This document shows, piece by piece, positions 1-14,000 of a stretch of 64,000 bases of DNA. The position numbers were made by a program, and so were the translations under genes. The number at the start of each line of letters is the position of its first letter. The stretch's first letter is position 1. The stretch comes from Oenanthe sinensis (taxonomy: Eukaryota > Streptophyta > Magnoliopsida > Apiales > Apiaceae), in the NCBI GenBank assembly GCA_028671895.1, contig CM053809.1:7113501-7177500 (forward strand), given 5' to 3'. The notes under the pieces are model-generated. The model saw only the letters and a program-made list of their open reading frames with translations, was not told the DNA's origin and searched no databases.

Positions 1-3000
1 CATTATTGACTCGTTTGAACATGGAAACAACTTATAGCTTCATTCTTGACTCGTTTGGACATGGAAATAACTTGTAAACTCTTTTAGGATCATTCTTGGC
101 TCATTTGAACTTGAAAGTAATTTGTAACAACTTGAGACTTCAGTCTTTACTCGTTTGAACTTGAAAACAACTTGTAGATTCTTTATTGACTCATTAGAAC
201 ATGGAAACAACTTGTAAACTCTTTTAGGATCATTCTTCGCTCATTTAAACTTGAACATAATTTTTAACAACTTGAGACTTCATTCTTTACTCGTTTGAAC
301 TTGAAAATAACTTGTAGATTCATTCTTGACTCATTTAGAACATGGAAACAACTTGTAAACCCTTTTAGGATCATTTTTGGCTCATTTGAACATGAAAATA
401 ATTCATACCTAATTGAGACTTCATTATTGACTCGTTTGAACATGGAAACGACTTATAGCTTCACTCTTGACTCGTTTAAACATGGAAACAACTTGTAAAC
501 TCTTTTAGGATCATTCTTGGCTCATTTGAACTTGAAAATAATTTGTAACAACATGAGACTTCATTCCTTACTCGTTTGAACTTGAAAACAACTTGTAGAT
601 TTATTCTTGGTTCATTTGAACATCGAAACAACTTGTAAACTCTTTTAGGATCATTCTTGGCTCATTTGAACTTGAAAGTAATTTGTAACAACTTGAGACT
701 TCATTCTTTACTCGTTTGAACTTGAAAACAACTTGTAGATTCATTCTTGACTCATTAGAACATGGAAACAACTTGTAAACTCTTTTAGGATCATTTTTGG
801 CTCATCTGAACATGATAATTATTCATACCAACTTGAGACTTAATTATTGACTCATTTGAACATGGAAATAACTTATAGCCTCATTCTTGACTAGTTTGAA
901 CATGGAAATAACTTGTAAACTCTTTTAGGATCATTCTTGGCTCATTTGAACTTGAAAGTAATTTGTAACAACTTGAGACTTCATTCTTTACTCGTTTGAA
1001 CTTGAAATCAACTTGTAGATTCATTCTTGACTCATTAAAACATGAAAACAAGTTGTAAACTCTTTTAGGATCATTTTTGGCACATTTGAACATGAAAATA
1101 ATTCAGACCAACTTGAGACTTCATTATTGACTCGTTTGAACATGGAAACACCTTATAGCTTCATTCTTGACTCGTTTGAACATGGAAACAACTTGTAAAC
1201 TCTTTTAGGATCATTCTTGGCTCAGTTGACCTTGAAAACAATTTGTTACAACTAGAGACTTCATTCTTGATTCGTTTGAACATGGAAACGACTTATAGCT
1301 TCATTCTTGACTCGTTTAAACATGGAAACAACTTGTAAACTCTTTTAGGATCATTCTTGGCTCATTTAAACTTGAAAATAATTTGTAACAACTTGAGACT
1401 TCATTATTGACTCGTTTGAACATGGAAACAACTTATAGCTTCATTCTTGACTCGTTTGAACATGGAAATAACCTATAAACTCTTTTAGGATCATTCTTGG
1501 CTCATTTGAACTTGAAAGTAATTTGTAACAACCGACTTCATTCTTTACTCGTTTGAACTTGAAATCAACTTGTAGATTCATTCTTGACTCATTAGACCTT
1601 GGAAACAACTTGTAAACTCTTTTAGGATCATTCTTGGCTCATTTGACCTTGAACATAATTATTAACAACTTGAGACTTCATTCTTTACTCGTTTGAACTT
1701 AAAAATAACTTGTAGATTCATTCTTGACTCATTAGAACATGGAAACAACTTGTAAACTCTTTTAGGATCATTTTTGGCTCATTTGAACATGAAAATAATT
1801 CATACCAACTTGAGACTTCATTATTGACACGTTTCAACATGGAAACGACTTATAGCTTCATTCTTGACTCGTTTAAACATGGAAACAACTTGTAAACTCT
1901 TTTAGGATCATTCTTGGCTCATTTGAACTTGAAAATAATTTGTAACAACTTGAGACTTCATTCTTTACTCGTTTGAACTTGAAAACAACTTGTAGATTTA
2001 TTCTTGACTCATTTGAACATCGAAACAACTTGTAAACTCTTTTAGGATCATTCTTGGCTTAGTTGACCTTGAAAATAATTTGTAACAACTTGAGACTTCA
2101 TTCTTGATTCGTTTGAACATGGAAACGACTTATAGCTTCATTCTTGACTCGTTTAAACATGGAAACAACTTGTAAACTCTTTTAGGATCATTCTTGGCTC
2201 ATTTAAACTTGAAAATAATTTGTAACAACTTGAGACTTCATTATTGACTCGTTTGAACATGGAAACAACTTATAGCTTCATTCTTGACTCGTTTGAACAT
2301 GGAAATAACCTATAAACTCTTTTAGGATCATTCTTGGCTCATTTGAACTTGAAAGTAATTTGTAACAACTTGAGACTTCAGTCTTTACTCGTTTGAACTT
2401 GAAATCAACTTGTAGATTCATTCTTGACTCATTAGGACATGGAAACAACTTGTAAACCATTTTAGGATCATTTTTGGCGCATTTGAACATGAAAATAATT
2501 CATACCAACTTGTTGAGACTTCATTATTGACTCGTTTGAACATGGAAACAACTTATACCTTCATTCCTAACTCGTTTGAACATGGAAATAACTTGTAAAC
2601 TCTTTTAGGATCATTCTTGGCTCATTTGAACTTGAAAGTAATTTGTAACAACTTGAGACTTCAGTCTTTACTCGTTTGAACTTGAAATCAACTTGTAGAT
2701 TCATTCTTGACTCATTAGAACTTGGAAACAACTTGTAAACTCTTTTAGGATCATTTTTGGCGCATTTGAACATGAAAATAATTCATACCAACTTGAGACT
2801 TCGTTATTGACTCGTTTGAACATGAAAACAACTTATAGCTTCATTATTGACTCGTTTGAACATGGAAACAACTTGTAATCTCTTTTAGGATCATTCTTGG
2901 CTCAGTTGACCTTGAAAACAATTTGTAACAACTTGAGACTTCATTCTGGATTCGTTTGAACATGGAAACGACTTATAGCTTCATTCTTGACTCGTTTAAA

Positions 3001-4329
3001 CATGGAAACAACTTGTAAACTCTTTTAGGATCATTCTTGGTTCATTTAAACTTGAAAATAATTTGTAACAACTTGAGACTTCATTCTTTACTCGTTTGAA
3101 CTTGAAAACAACTTGTAGATTTATTCTTGACTCATTTGAACATCGAAACAACTTGTAAACTCTTTTAGGATCATTCTTGGCTCATTTGAACTTGAAAGTA
3201 ATTTGTAACAACTTGAGACTTCATTCTTTACTCGTTTGAACTTGAAAACAACTTGTAGATTCATTCTTGACTCATTTAGAACATGGAAACAACTTGTAAA
3301 CTCTTTTAGGATCATTTTTGGCTCATTTGAACATGAAAATAATTCATACCAACTTGAGACTTCATTATTGACACGTTTCAACATGGAAAAGACTTATAGC
3401 TTCATTCTTGACTCGTTTAAACATGGAAACAACTTGTAAACTCTTTTAGGATCATTCTTGGCTCATTTGAACTTGAAAATAATTTGTAACAACATGAGAC
3501 TTCATTCTTTACTCGTTTGAACTTGAAAACAACTTGTAGGATCATTCTTGACTCATTTGAACATGGAACCAACTTGTAAACCCTTTTAATATCATTCTTG
3601 GCTCATTTGAACTTGAAAGTAATTTGTAATAACTTGAGACTTCATTCTTTACTCGTTTGAATATGAAAACAACTTGTAGATTTATTCTTGACTCATTAGA
3701 ACATGGAAACAACTTGTAAACTCTTTTAGGATCATTCTTGGCTCATTTAAACTTGAACATAATTTTTAACAACTTGAGACTTCATTCTTTAGTCGTTTGA
3801 ACTTGAAAATAACTTGTAGATTCATTCTTGACTCTTTTAGAACATGGAAACAACTTGTAAACCCTTTTAGGATCATTTTTGGCTCATTTGAACATGAAAA
3901 TAATTCATACCTAATTGAGACTTCATTATTGACTCGTTTGGACATGGAAACGACTTATAGCTTCATTCTTGACTCGTTTAAACATGGAAACAACTTGTAA
4001 ACTCTTTTAGGATCATTCTTGGCTCATTTGAACTTGAAAATAATTTGTAACAACTTGAGACTTCATTCTTTACTCGTTTGAACTTGAAAACAACTTGTAG
4101 ATTTATTCTTGACTCATTTGAACATCGAAACAACTTGTAAACTCTTTTAGGATCATTCTTGGCTCAGTTGACCTTGAAAATAATTTGCAACAACTTGAGA
4201 CTTCATTATTGACTCATTTGAACATGGAAATAACTTATAGCTTCATTCTTGACTAGATTGAACATGGAAATAACTTGTAAACTCTTTTAGGATCATTCTT
4301 GGCTCATTTGAACTTGAAAGTAATTTGTA

Positions 4330-5010
4330 ACAACTTGAGACTTCATTCTTTACTCGTTTGAACTTGAAAACAACTTGTAGATTCATTCTTGACTCATTTA
4401 GAACATGGAAACAACTTGTAAACTCTTTTAGGATCATTTTTGGCTCATTTGAACATGAAAATAATTCATACCAACTTGGGACTTCATTATTGACTCGTTT
4501 GAACATGGAAACAACTTATAGCTTCATTCTTGACTCGTTTGAACATGGAAACAACTTATAGCTTCATTCTTGACTCGTTTGAACTTGAAATCAACTTGTA
4601 GATTCATTCTTGACTCATTAGAACATGAAAACAACTGAGCCAACTTGTAAACTCTTTTAGGATCATTCTTGGCTCATTTGAACTTGAAAGTAATTTGTAA
4701 CAACTTGAGACTTCAGTCTTTACTCGTTTGAACTTGAAATCAACTTGTAGATTCATTCTTGACTCATTAGAACTTGGAAACAACTTGTAAACTCTTTTAG
4801 GATCATTTTTGGCGCATTTGAACATGAAAATAATTCATACCAACTTGGGACTTCATTATTGACTCGTTTGAACATGGAAACAACTTATAGCTTCATTCTT
4901 GACTCGTTTGAACATGGAAACAACTTGTAAACTCTTTTAGGATCATTCTTGGCTCAGTTGACCTTGAAAACAATTTGTAACAACTTGAGACTTCATTCTT
5001 TACTCGTTTG
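4330..5010. repeat. Satellite segment also found at about 6.15-6.83 kb and 10.13-10.81 kb
   Basis: This segment contains a rare variant, ACTGAGCC followed by a normal continuation, at 4634. The same variant recurs at 6455 and 10431. The spacings are 1,821 and 3,976 bp, and the sequence on both sides matches at the same offsets. The second and third copies have near-identical downstream sequence (offset 3,976, to about 11.65 kb), so the first 12.6 kb was built by several overlapping duplications. Another shared block links about 3.1-4.9 kb to 8.9-10.7 kb (offset 5,797), and a third links about 8.65-9.67 kb to 11.6-12.6 kb (offset 2,944). Boundaries are approximate because all units are related. 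Confidence 0.8.
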
Positions 5011-8000
5011 AACTTGAAAACAACTTGTAGATTCTTTATTGACTCATTAGAACATGGAAACAACTTGTAAACTCTTTTAGGATCATTCTTGGCTCATTTA
5101 AACTTGAAAATAATTTGTAACAACTTGAGACTTCATTCTTTACTCGTTTGAACTTGAAAACAACCTGTAGATTTATTCTTGACTCATTTGAACATCGAAA
5201 CAACTTGTAAACTCTTTTAGGATCATTCTTGGCTCATTGACCTTGAAAATAATTTGTAACAACTTGAGACTTCATTCTTGATTCGTTTGAACATGGAAAC
5301 GAATTATAGCTTCATTCTTGACTCGTTTGAACATGGAAACAACTTGTAAACTCTTTTAGGATCATTCTTGGCTCATTTAAACGTGAAAATAATTTGTAAC
5401 AACTTGAGACTTCATTCTTTACTCGTTCGAACATGGAAACAACTTATAGCTTCATTCTTGACTCGTTTGGACATGGAAATAACTTGTAAACTCTTTTAGG
5501 ATCATTCTTGGCTCATTTGAACTTGAAAGTAATTTGTAACAACTTGAGACTTCAGTCTTTACTCGTTTGAACTTGAAATGAACTTGTAGATTCATTCTTG
5601 ACTCATTAGGAAATGGAAACAACTTGTAAACCATTTTAGGATCATTTTTGGCGCATTTGAACATGAAAATAATTCATACCAACTTGGGACTTCATTATTG
5701 ACTCGTTTGAACATGGAAACAACTTATAGCTTCATTCTTGACTCGTTTGAACATGGAAACAACTTGTAAACTCTTTTAGGATCATTCTTGGCTCAGTTGA
5801 CGTTGAAAACAATTTGTAACAACTTGAGACTTCATTCTTTACTCGTTCAAACTTGAAAACAACTTGTAGATTTATTCTTGACTCATTTGAACATGGAACC
5901 AACTTATAAACTAACTTGTAGATTTATTCTTGACTCATTTGAACATGGAACCAACTTGTAAACCCTTTTAATATCATTCTTGGCTCATTTGAACTTGAAA
6001 CTAATTTGTAACAACTTGAGACTTCATTCTTTACTCGTTTGAACTTGAAAACAACTTGTAGATTCTTTATTGACTCATTAGAACATGGAAACAACTTGTA
6101 AACTCTTTTAGGATCATTCTTGGCTCATTTAAACTTGAAAATAATTTGTAACAACTTGAGACTTCATTCTTTACTCGTTTGAACTTGAAAACAACTTGTA
6201 GATTCATTCTTGACTCATTTAGAACATGGAAACAACTTGTAAACTCTTTTAGGATCATTTTTGGCTCATTTGAACATGAAAATAATTCATACCAACTTGG
6301 GACTTCATTATTGACTCGTTTGAACATGGAAACAACTTATAGCTTCATTCTTGACTCGTTTGAACATGGAAACAACTTATAGCTTCATTCTTGACTCGTT
6401 TGAACTTGAAATCAACTTGTAGATTCATTCTTGACTCATTAGAACATGAAAACAACTGAGCCAACTTGTAAACTCTTTTAGGATCATTCTTGGCTCATTT
6501 GAACTTGAAAGTAATTTGTAACAACTTGAGACTTCAGTCTTTACTCGTTTGAACTTGAAATCAACTTGTAGATTCATTCTTGACTCATTAGAACTTGGAA
6601 ACAACTTGTAAACTCTTTTAGGATCATTTTTGGCGCATTTGAACATGAAAATAATTCATACCAACTTGGGACTTCATTATTGACTCGTTTGAACATGGAA
6701 ACAACTTATAGCTTCATTCTTGACTCGTTTGAACATGGAAACAACTTGTAAACTCTTTTAGGATCATTCTTGGCTCAGTTGACCTTGAAAACAATTTGTA
6801 ACAACTTGAGACTTCATTCTTTACTCGTTCGAACTTGAAAACAACTTGTAGATTTATTCTTGACTCATTTGAACATGGAACCAACTTATAAACTAACTTG
6901 TAGATTTATTCTTGACTCATTTGAACATGGAACCAACTTGTAAACCCTTTTAATATCATTCTTGGCTCATTTGAACTTGAAACTAATTTGTAACAACTTG
7001 AGACTTCATTCTTTACTCGTTTGAACTTGAAAACAACTTGTAGATTCTTTATTGACTCATTAGAACATGGAAACAACTTGTAAACTCTTTTAGGATCATT
7101 CTTGGCTCATTTAAACTTGAAAATAATTTGTAACAACTTGAGACTTCATTCTTTACTCGTTTGAACTTGAAAACAACCTGTAGATTTATTCTTGACTCAT
7201 TTGAACATCGAAACAACTTGTAAACTCTTTTAGGATCATTCTTGGCTCAGTTGACCTTGAAAATAATTTGTAACAACTTGAGACTTCATTCTTGATTCGT
7301 TTGAACATGGAAACGAATTATAGCTTCATTCTTGACTCGTTTGAACATGGAAACAACTTGTAAACTCTTTTAGGATCATTCTTGGCTCATTTAAACTTGA
7401 AAATAATTTGTAACAACTTGAGACTTCATTCTTTACTCGTTCGAACATGGAAACAACTTATAGCTTCATTCTTGACTCGTTTGGACATGGAAATAACTTG
7501 TAAACTCTTTTAGGATCATTCTTGGCTCATTTGAACTTGAAAGTAATTTGTAACAACTTGAGACTTCAGTCTTTACTCGTTTGAACTTGAAATGAACTTG
7601 TAGATTCATTCTTGACTCATTAGGAAATGGAAACAACTTGTAAACCATTTTAGGATCATTTTTGGCGCATTTGAACATGAAAATAATTCATACCAACTTG
7701 GGACTTCATTATTGACTCGTTTGAACATGGAAACAACTTATAGCTTCATTCTTGACTCGTTTGAACATGGAGACAACTTGTAAACTCTTTTAGGATCATT
7801 CTTGGCTCAGTTGACGTTGAAAACAATTTGTAACAACTTGAGACTTCATTCTTTACTCGTTCGAACTTGAAAACAACTTGTAGATTTATTCTTGACTCAT
7901 TTGAACATGGAACCAACTTATCAACTAACTTGTAGATTTATTCTTGACTCATTTGAACATGGAACCAACTTGTAAACCCTTTTAATATCATTCTTGGCTC

Positions 8001-11000
8001 ATTTGAACTTGAAACTAATTTGTAACAACTTGAGACTTCATTCTTTACTCGTTTGAACTTGAAAACAACTTGTAGATTCTTTATTGACTCATTAGAACAT
8101 GGAAACAACTTGTAAACTCTTTTAGGATCATTCTTGGCTCATTTAAACTTGAAAATAATTTGTAACAACTTGAGACTTCATTCTTTACTCGTTTGAACTT
8201 GAAAACAACTTGTAGATTTATTCTTGACTCATTTGAACATCGAAACAACTTGTAAACTCTTTTAGGATCATTCTTGGCTCAGTTGACCTTGAAAATAATT
8301 TGTAACAACTTGAGACTTCATTCTTGATTCGTTTGAACATGGAAACGACTTATAGCTTCATTCTTGACTCGTTTGAACATGGAAACAACTTGTAAACTCT
8401 TTTAGGATCATTCTTGGCTCATTTAAACTTGAAAATAATTTGTAACAACTTGAGACTTCATTCTTTACTCGTTTGAACATGGAAACAACTTATAGCTTCA
8501 TTCTTGACTCGTTTGGACATGGAAATAACTTGTAAACTCTTTTAGGATCATTCTTGGCTCATTTGAACTTGAAAGTAATTTGTAACAACTTGAGACTTCA
8601 GTCTTTACTCGTTTGAACTTGAAATCAACTTGTAGATTCATTCTTGACTCATTAGGAAATGGAAACAACTTTTAAACCATTTTAGGATCATTTTTGGCGC
8701 ATTTGAACATGAAAATAATTCATACCAACTTGAGACTTCATTATTGACTCGTTTGAACATGGAAACAACTTATAACTTCATTCTTGACTCGTTTGAACAT
8801 GGAAATAACTTGTAAACTCTTTTAGGATCATTCTTGGCTCATTTGAACTTCAAAGTAATTTGTAACAACTTGATACTTCAGTCTTTACTCGTTTGAACTT
8901 GAAAACAACTTGTAGATTTATTCTTGACTCATTTGAACATCGAAACAACTTGTAAACTCTTTTAGGATCATTCTTGGCTCATTTGAACTTGAAAGTAATT
9001 TGTAACAACTTGAGACTTCATTCTTTACTCGTTTGAACTTGAAAACAACTTGTAGATTCATTCTTGACTCATTTAGAACATGGAAACAACTTGTAAACTC
9101 TTTTAGGATCATTTTTGGCTCATTTGAACATGAAAATAATTCATACCAACCTGAGACTTCATTATTGACACGTTTCAACATGGAAAAGACTTATAGCTTC
9201 ATTCTTGACTCATTTAAACATGGAAACAACTTGTAAACTCTTTTAGGATCATTCTTGGCTCATTTGAACTTGAAAATAATTTGTAACAACATGAGACTTC
9301 ATTCTTTACTCGTTTGAACTTGAAAACAACTTGTAGATTTATTCTTGACTCATTTGAACATGGAACCAACTTGTAAACCTTTTTAATATCATTCTTGGCT
9401 CATTTGAACTTGAAAGTAATTTGTAACAACTTGAGACTTCATTCTTTACTCGTTTGAATATGAAAACAACTTGTAGATTCTTTATTGACTCATTAGAACA
9501 TGGAAACAACTTGTAAACTCTTTTAGGATCATTCTTGGCTCATTTAAACTTGAACATAATTTTTAACAACTTGAGACTTCATTCTTTAGTCGTTTGAACT
9601 TGAAAATAACTTGTAGATTCATTCTTGACTCATTTAGAACATGGAAACAACTTGTAAACCCTTTTAGGATCATTTTTGGCTCATTTGAACATGAAAATAA
9701 TTCATACCTAATTGAGACTTCATTATTGACTCGTTTGAACATGGAAACGACTTATAGCTTCATTCTTGACTCGTTTAAACATGGAAACAACTTGTAAACT
9801 CTTTTAGGATCATTCTTGGCTCATTTGAACTTGAAAATAATTTGTAACAACTTGAGACTTCATTCTTTACTCGTTTGAACTTGAAAACAACTTGTAGATT
9901 TATTCTTGACTCATTTGAACATCGAAACAACTTGTAAACTCTTTTAGGATCATTCTTGGCTCAGTTGACCTTGAAAATAATTTGCAACAACTTAAGACTT
10001 CATTATTGACTCATTTGAACATGGAAATAACTTATAGCTTCATTCTTGACTAGATTGAACATGGAAATAACTTGTAAACTCTTTTAGGATCATTCTTGGC
10101 TCATTTGAACTTGAAAGTAATTTGTAACATCTTGAGACTTCATTCTTTACTCGTTTGAACTTGAAAACAACTTGTAGATTCATTCTTGACTCATTTAGAA
10201 CATGGAAACAACTTGTAAACTCTTTTAGGATCATTTTTGGCTCATTTGAACATGAAAATAATTCATACCAACTTGGGACTTCATTATTGACTCGTTTGAA
10301 CATGGAAACAACTTATAGCTTCATTCTTGACTCGTTTGAACATGGAAACAACTTATAGCTTCATTCTTGACTCGTTTGAACTTGAAATCAACTTGTAGAT
10401 TCATTCTTGACTCATTAGAACATGAAAACAACTGAGCCAACTTGTAAACTCTTTTAGGATCATTCTTGGCTCATTTGAACTTGAAAGTAATTTGTAACAA
10501 CTTGAGACTTCAGTCTTTACTCGTTTGAACTTGAAATCAACTTGTAGATTCATTCTTGACTCATTAGAACTTGGAAACAACTTGTAAACTCTTTTAGGAT
10601 CATTTTTGGCGCATTTGAACATGAAAATAATTCATACCAACTTGGGACTTCATTATTGACTCGTTTGAACATGAAAACAACTTATAGCTTCATTCTTGAC
10701 TCGTTTGAACATGGAAACAACTTGTAAACTCTTTTAGGATCATTCTTGGCTCAGTTGACCTTGAAAACAATTTGTAACAACTTGAGACTTCATTCTTTAC
10801 TCGTTCGAACTTGAAAACAACTTGTAGATTTATTCTTGACTCATTTGAACATGGAACCAACTTATAAACTAACTTGTAGATTTATTCTTGACTCATTTGA
10901 ACATGGAACCAACTTGTAAACCCTTTTAATATCATTCTTGGCTCATTTGAACTTGAAACTAATTTGTAACAACTTGAGACTTCATTCTTTACTCGTTTGA

Positions 11001-14000
11001 ACTTGAAAACAACTTGTAGATTCTTTATTGACTCATTAGAACATGGAAACAACTTGTAAACTCTTTTAGGATCATTCTTGGCTCATTTAAACTTGAAAAT
11101 AATTTGTAACAACTTGAGACTTCATTCTTTACTCGTCTGAACTTGAAAACAACTTGTAGATTTATTCTTGACTCATTTGAACATCGAAACAACTTGTAAA
11201 CTCTTTTAGGATCATTCTTGGCTCAGTTGACCTTGAAAATAATTTGTAACAACTTGAGACTTCATTCTTGATTCGTTTGAACATGGAAACGACTTATAGC
11301 TTCATTCTTGACTCGTTTGAACATGGAAACAACTTGTAAACTCTTTTAGGATCATTCTTGGCTCATTTAAACTTGAAAATAATTTGTAACAACTTGAGAC
11401 TTCATTCTTTACTCGTTTGAACATGGAAACAACTTATAGCTTCATTCTTGACTCGTTTGGACATGGAAATAACTTGTAAACTCTTTTAGGATCATTCTTG
11501 GCTCATTTGAACTTGAAAGTAATTTGTAACAACTTGAGACTTCAGTCTTTACTCGTTTGAACTTGAAATGAACTTGTAGATTCATTCTTGACTCATTAGG
11601 AAATGGAAACAACTTGTAAACCATTTTAGGATCATTTTTGGCGCATTTGAACATGAAAATAATTCATACCAACTTGAGACTTCATTATTGACTCGTTTGA
11701 ACATGGAAACAACTTATAACTTCATTCTTGACTCGTTTGAACATGGAAATAACTTGTAAACTCTTTTAGGATCATTCTTGGCTCATTTGAACTTGAAAGT
11801 AATTTGTAACAACTTGATACTTCAGTCTTTACTCGTTTGAACTTGAAAACAACTTGTAGATTTATTCTTGACTCATTTGAACATCGAAACAACTTGTAAA
11901 CTCTTTTAGGATCATTCTTGGCTCATTTGAACTTGAAAGTAATTTGTAACAACTTGAGACTTCATTCTTTACTCGTTTGAACTTGAAAACAACTTGTAGA
12001 TTCATTCTTGACTCATTTAGAACATGGAAACAACTTGTAAACTCTTTTAGGATCATTTTTGGCTCATTTGAACATGAAAATAATTCATACCAACTTGAGA
12101 CTTCATTATTGACACGTTTCAACATGGAAAAGACTTATAGCTTCATTCTTGACTCGTTTAAACATGGAAACAACTTGTAAACTCTTTTAGGATCATTCTT
12201 GGCTCATTTGAACTTGAAAATAATTTGTAACAACATGAGACTTCATTCTTTACTCGTTTGAACTTGAAAACAACTTGTAGATTTATTCTTGACTCATTTG
12301 AACATGGAACCAACTTGTAAACCCTTTTAATATCATTCTTGGCTCATTTGAACTTGAAAGTAATTTGTAACAACTTGAGACGTCATTCTTTACTCGTTTG
12401 AATATGAAAACAACTTGTAGATTCTTTATTGACTACTTAGAACATGGAAACAACTTGTAAACTCTTTTATGATCATTCTTGGCTCATTTAAACTTGAACA
12501 TAATTTTTAACAACTTGAGACTTCATTCTTTAGTCGTTTGAACTTGAAAATAACTTGTAGATTCATTCTTGACTCATTTAGAACATGGAAACAACTTGTA
12601 AACCCTTTTAGGATCATTTTTGGCTCATTTGAACTTGAAAGTAATTTGTAACAACTTGAGACTTCATTCTTTACTCGTTTGAACTTGAAATCAACTTGTA
12701 GATTCATTCTTGACTCATTAGGACATGGAAACAACTTGTAAACCATTTTAGGATCATTTTTGGCGCATTTGAACATGAAAATAATTCAGACCAACTTGAG
12801 ACTTCATTATTGACTCGTTTGAACATGGAAACAACTTATAGCTTCATTCTTGACTCGTTTGAACATGGAAACAACTTTTAAACTCTTTTAGGATCATTCT
12901 TGGCTCAGTTGACCTTGAAAACAATTTGTAACAACTTGAGACTTCATTCTTGATTCGTTTGAACATGGAAACGACTTATAGCTTCATTCTTGACTCGTTT
13001 AAACATGGAAACAACTTGTAAACTCTTTTAGGATCATTCTTGGCTCATTTGAACTTGAAAATAATTTTTAACAACTTGAGACTTCATTCTTTACTCGTTT
13101 GAACTTGAAAACAACTTGTAGATTTATTCTTGACTCATTTGAACATCGAAACAACTTGTAAACTCTTTTAGGATCATTCTTGGCTCAGTTGACCTTGAAA
13201 ATAATTTGCAACAACTTGAGACTTCATTATTGACTCATTTGAACATGGAAATAACTTATAGCTTCATTCTTGACTAGTTTGAACATGGAAATAACTTGTA
13301 AACTCTTTTAGGATCATTCTTGGCTCATTTGAACTTGAAAGTAATTTGTAACAACTTGAGACTTCATTCTTTACTCGTTTGAACTTGAAATCAACTTGTA
13401 GATTCATTCTTGACTCATTAGAACATGAAAACAACTTGTAAACTCTTTTAGGATCATTTTTGGCGCATTTGAACATGAAAATAATTCAGACCAACTTGAG
13501 ACTTCATTATTGACTCGTTTGAACATGGAAACAACTTATAGCTTCATTCTTGACTCGTTTGAACATGGAAACAACTTTTAAACTCTTTTAGGATCATTCT
13601 TGGCTCATTTAAACTTGAAAATAATTTGTAACAACTTGAGACTTCATTATTGACTCCTTTGAACATGGAAACAACTTATAGCTTCATTCTTGACTCGTTT
13701 GAACATGGAAACAACTTATAGCTTCATTCTTGACTCGTTTGAACATGGAAATAACCTATAAACTCTTTTAGGATCATTCTTGGCTCATTTGAACTTGAAA
13801 GTAATTTGTAACAACTTGAGACTTCATTCTTTACTCGTTTGAACTTGAAATCAACTTGTAGATTCATTCTTGACTCATTAGGACATGGAAACAACTTGTA
13901 AACCATTTTAGGATCATTTTTGGCGCATTTGAACATGAAAATAATTCATACCAACTTGAGACTTCATTATTGACTCGTTTGAACATGGAAACAACTTATA

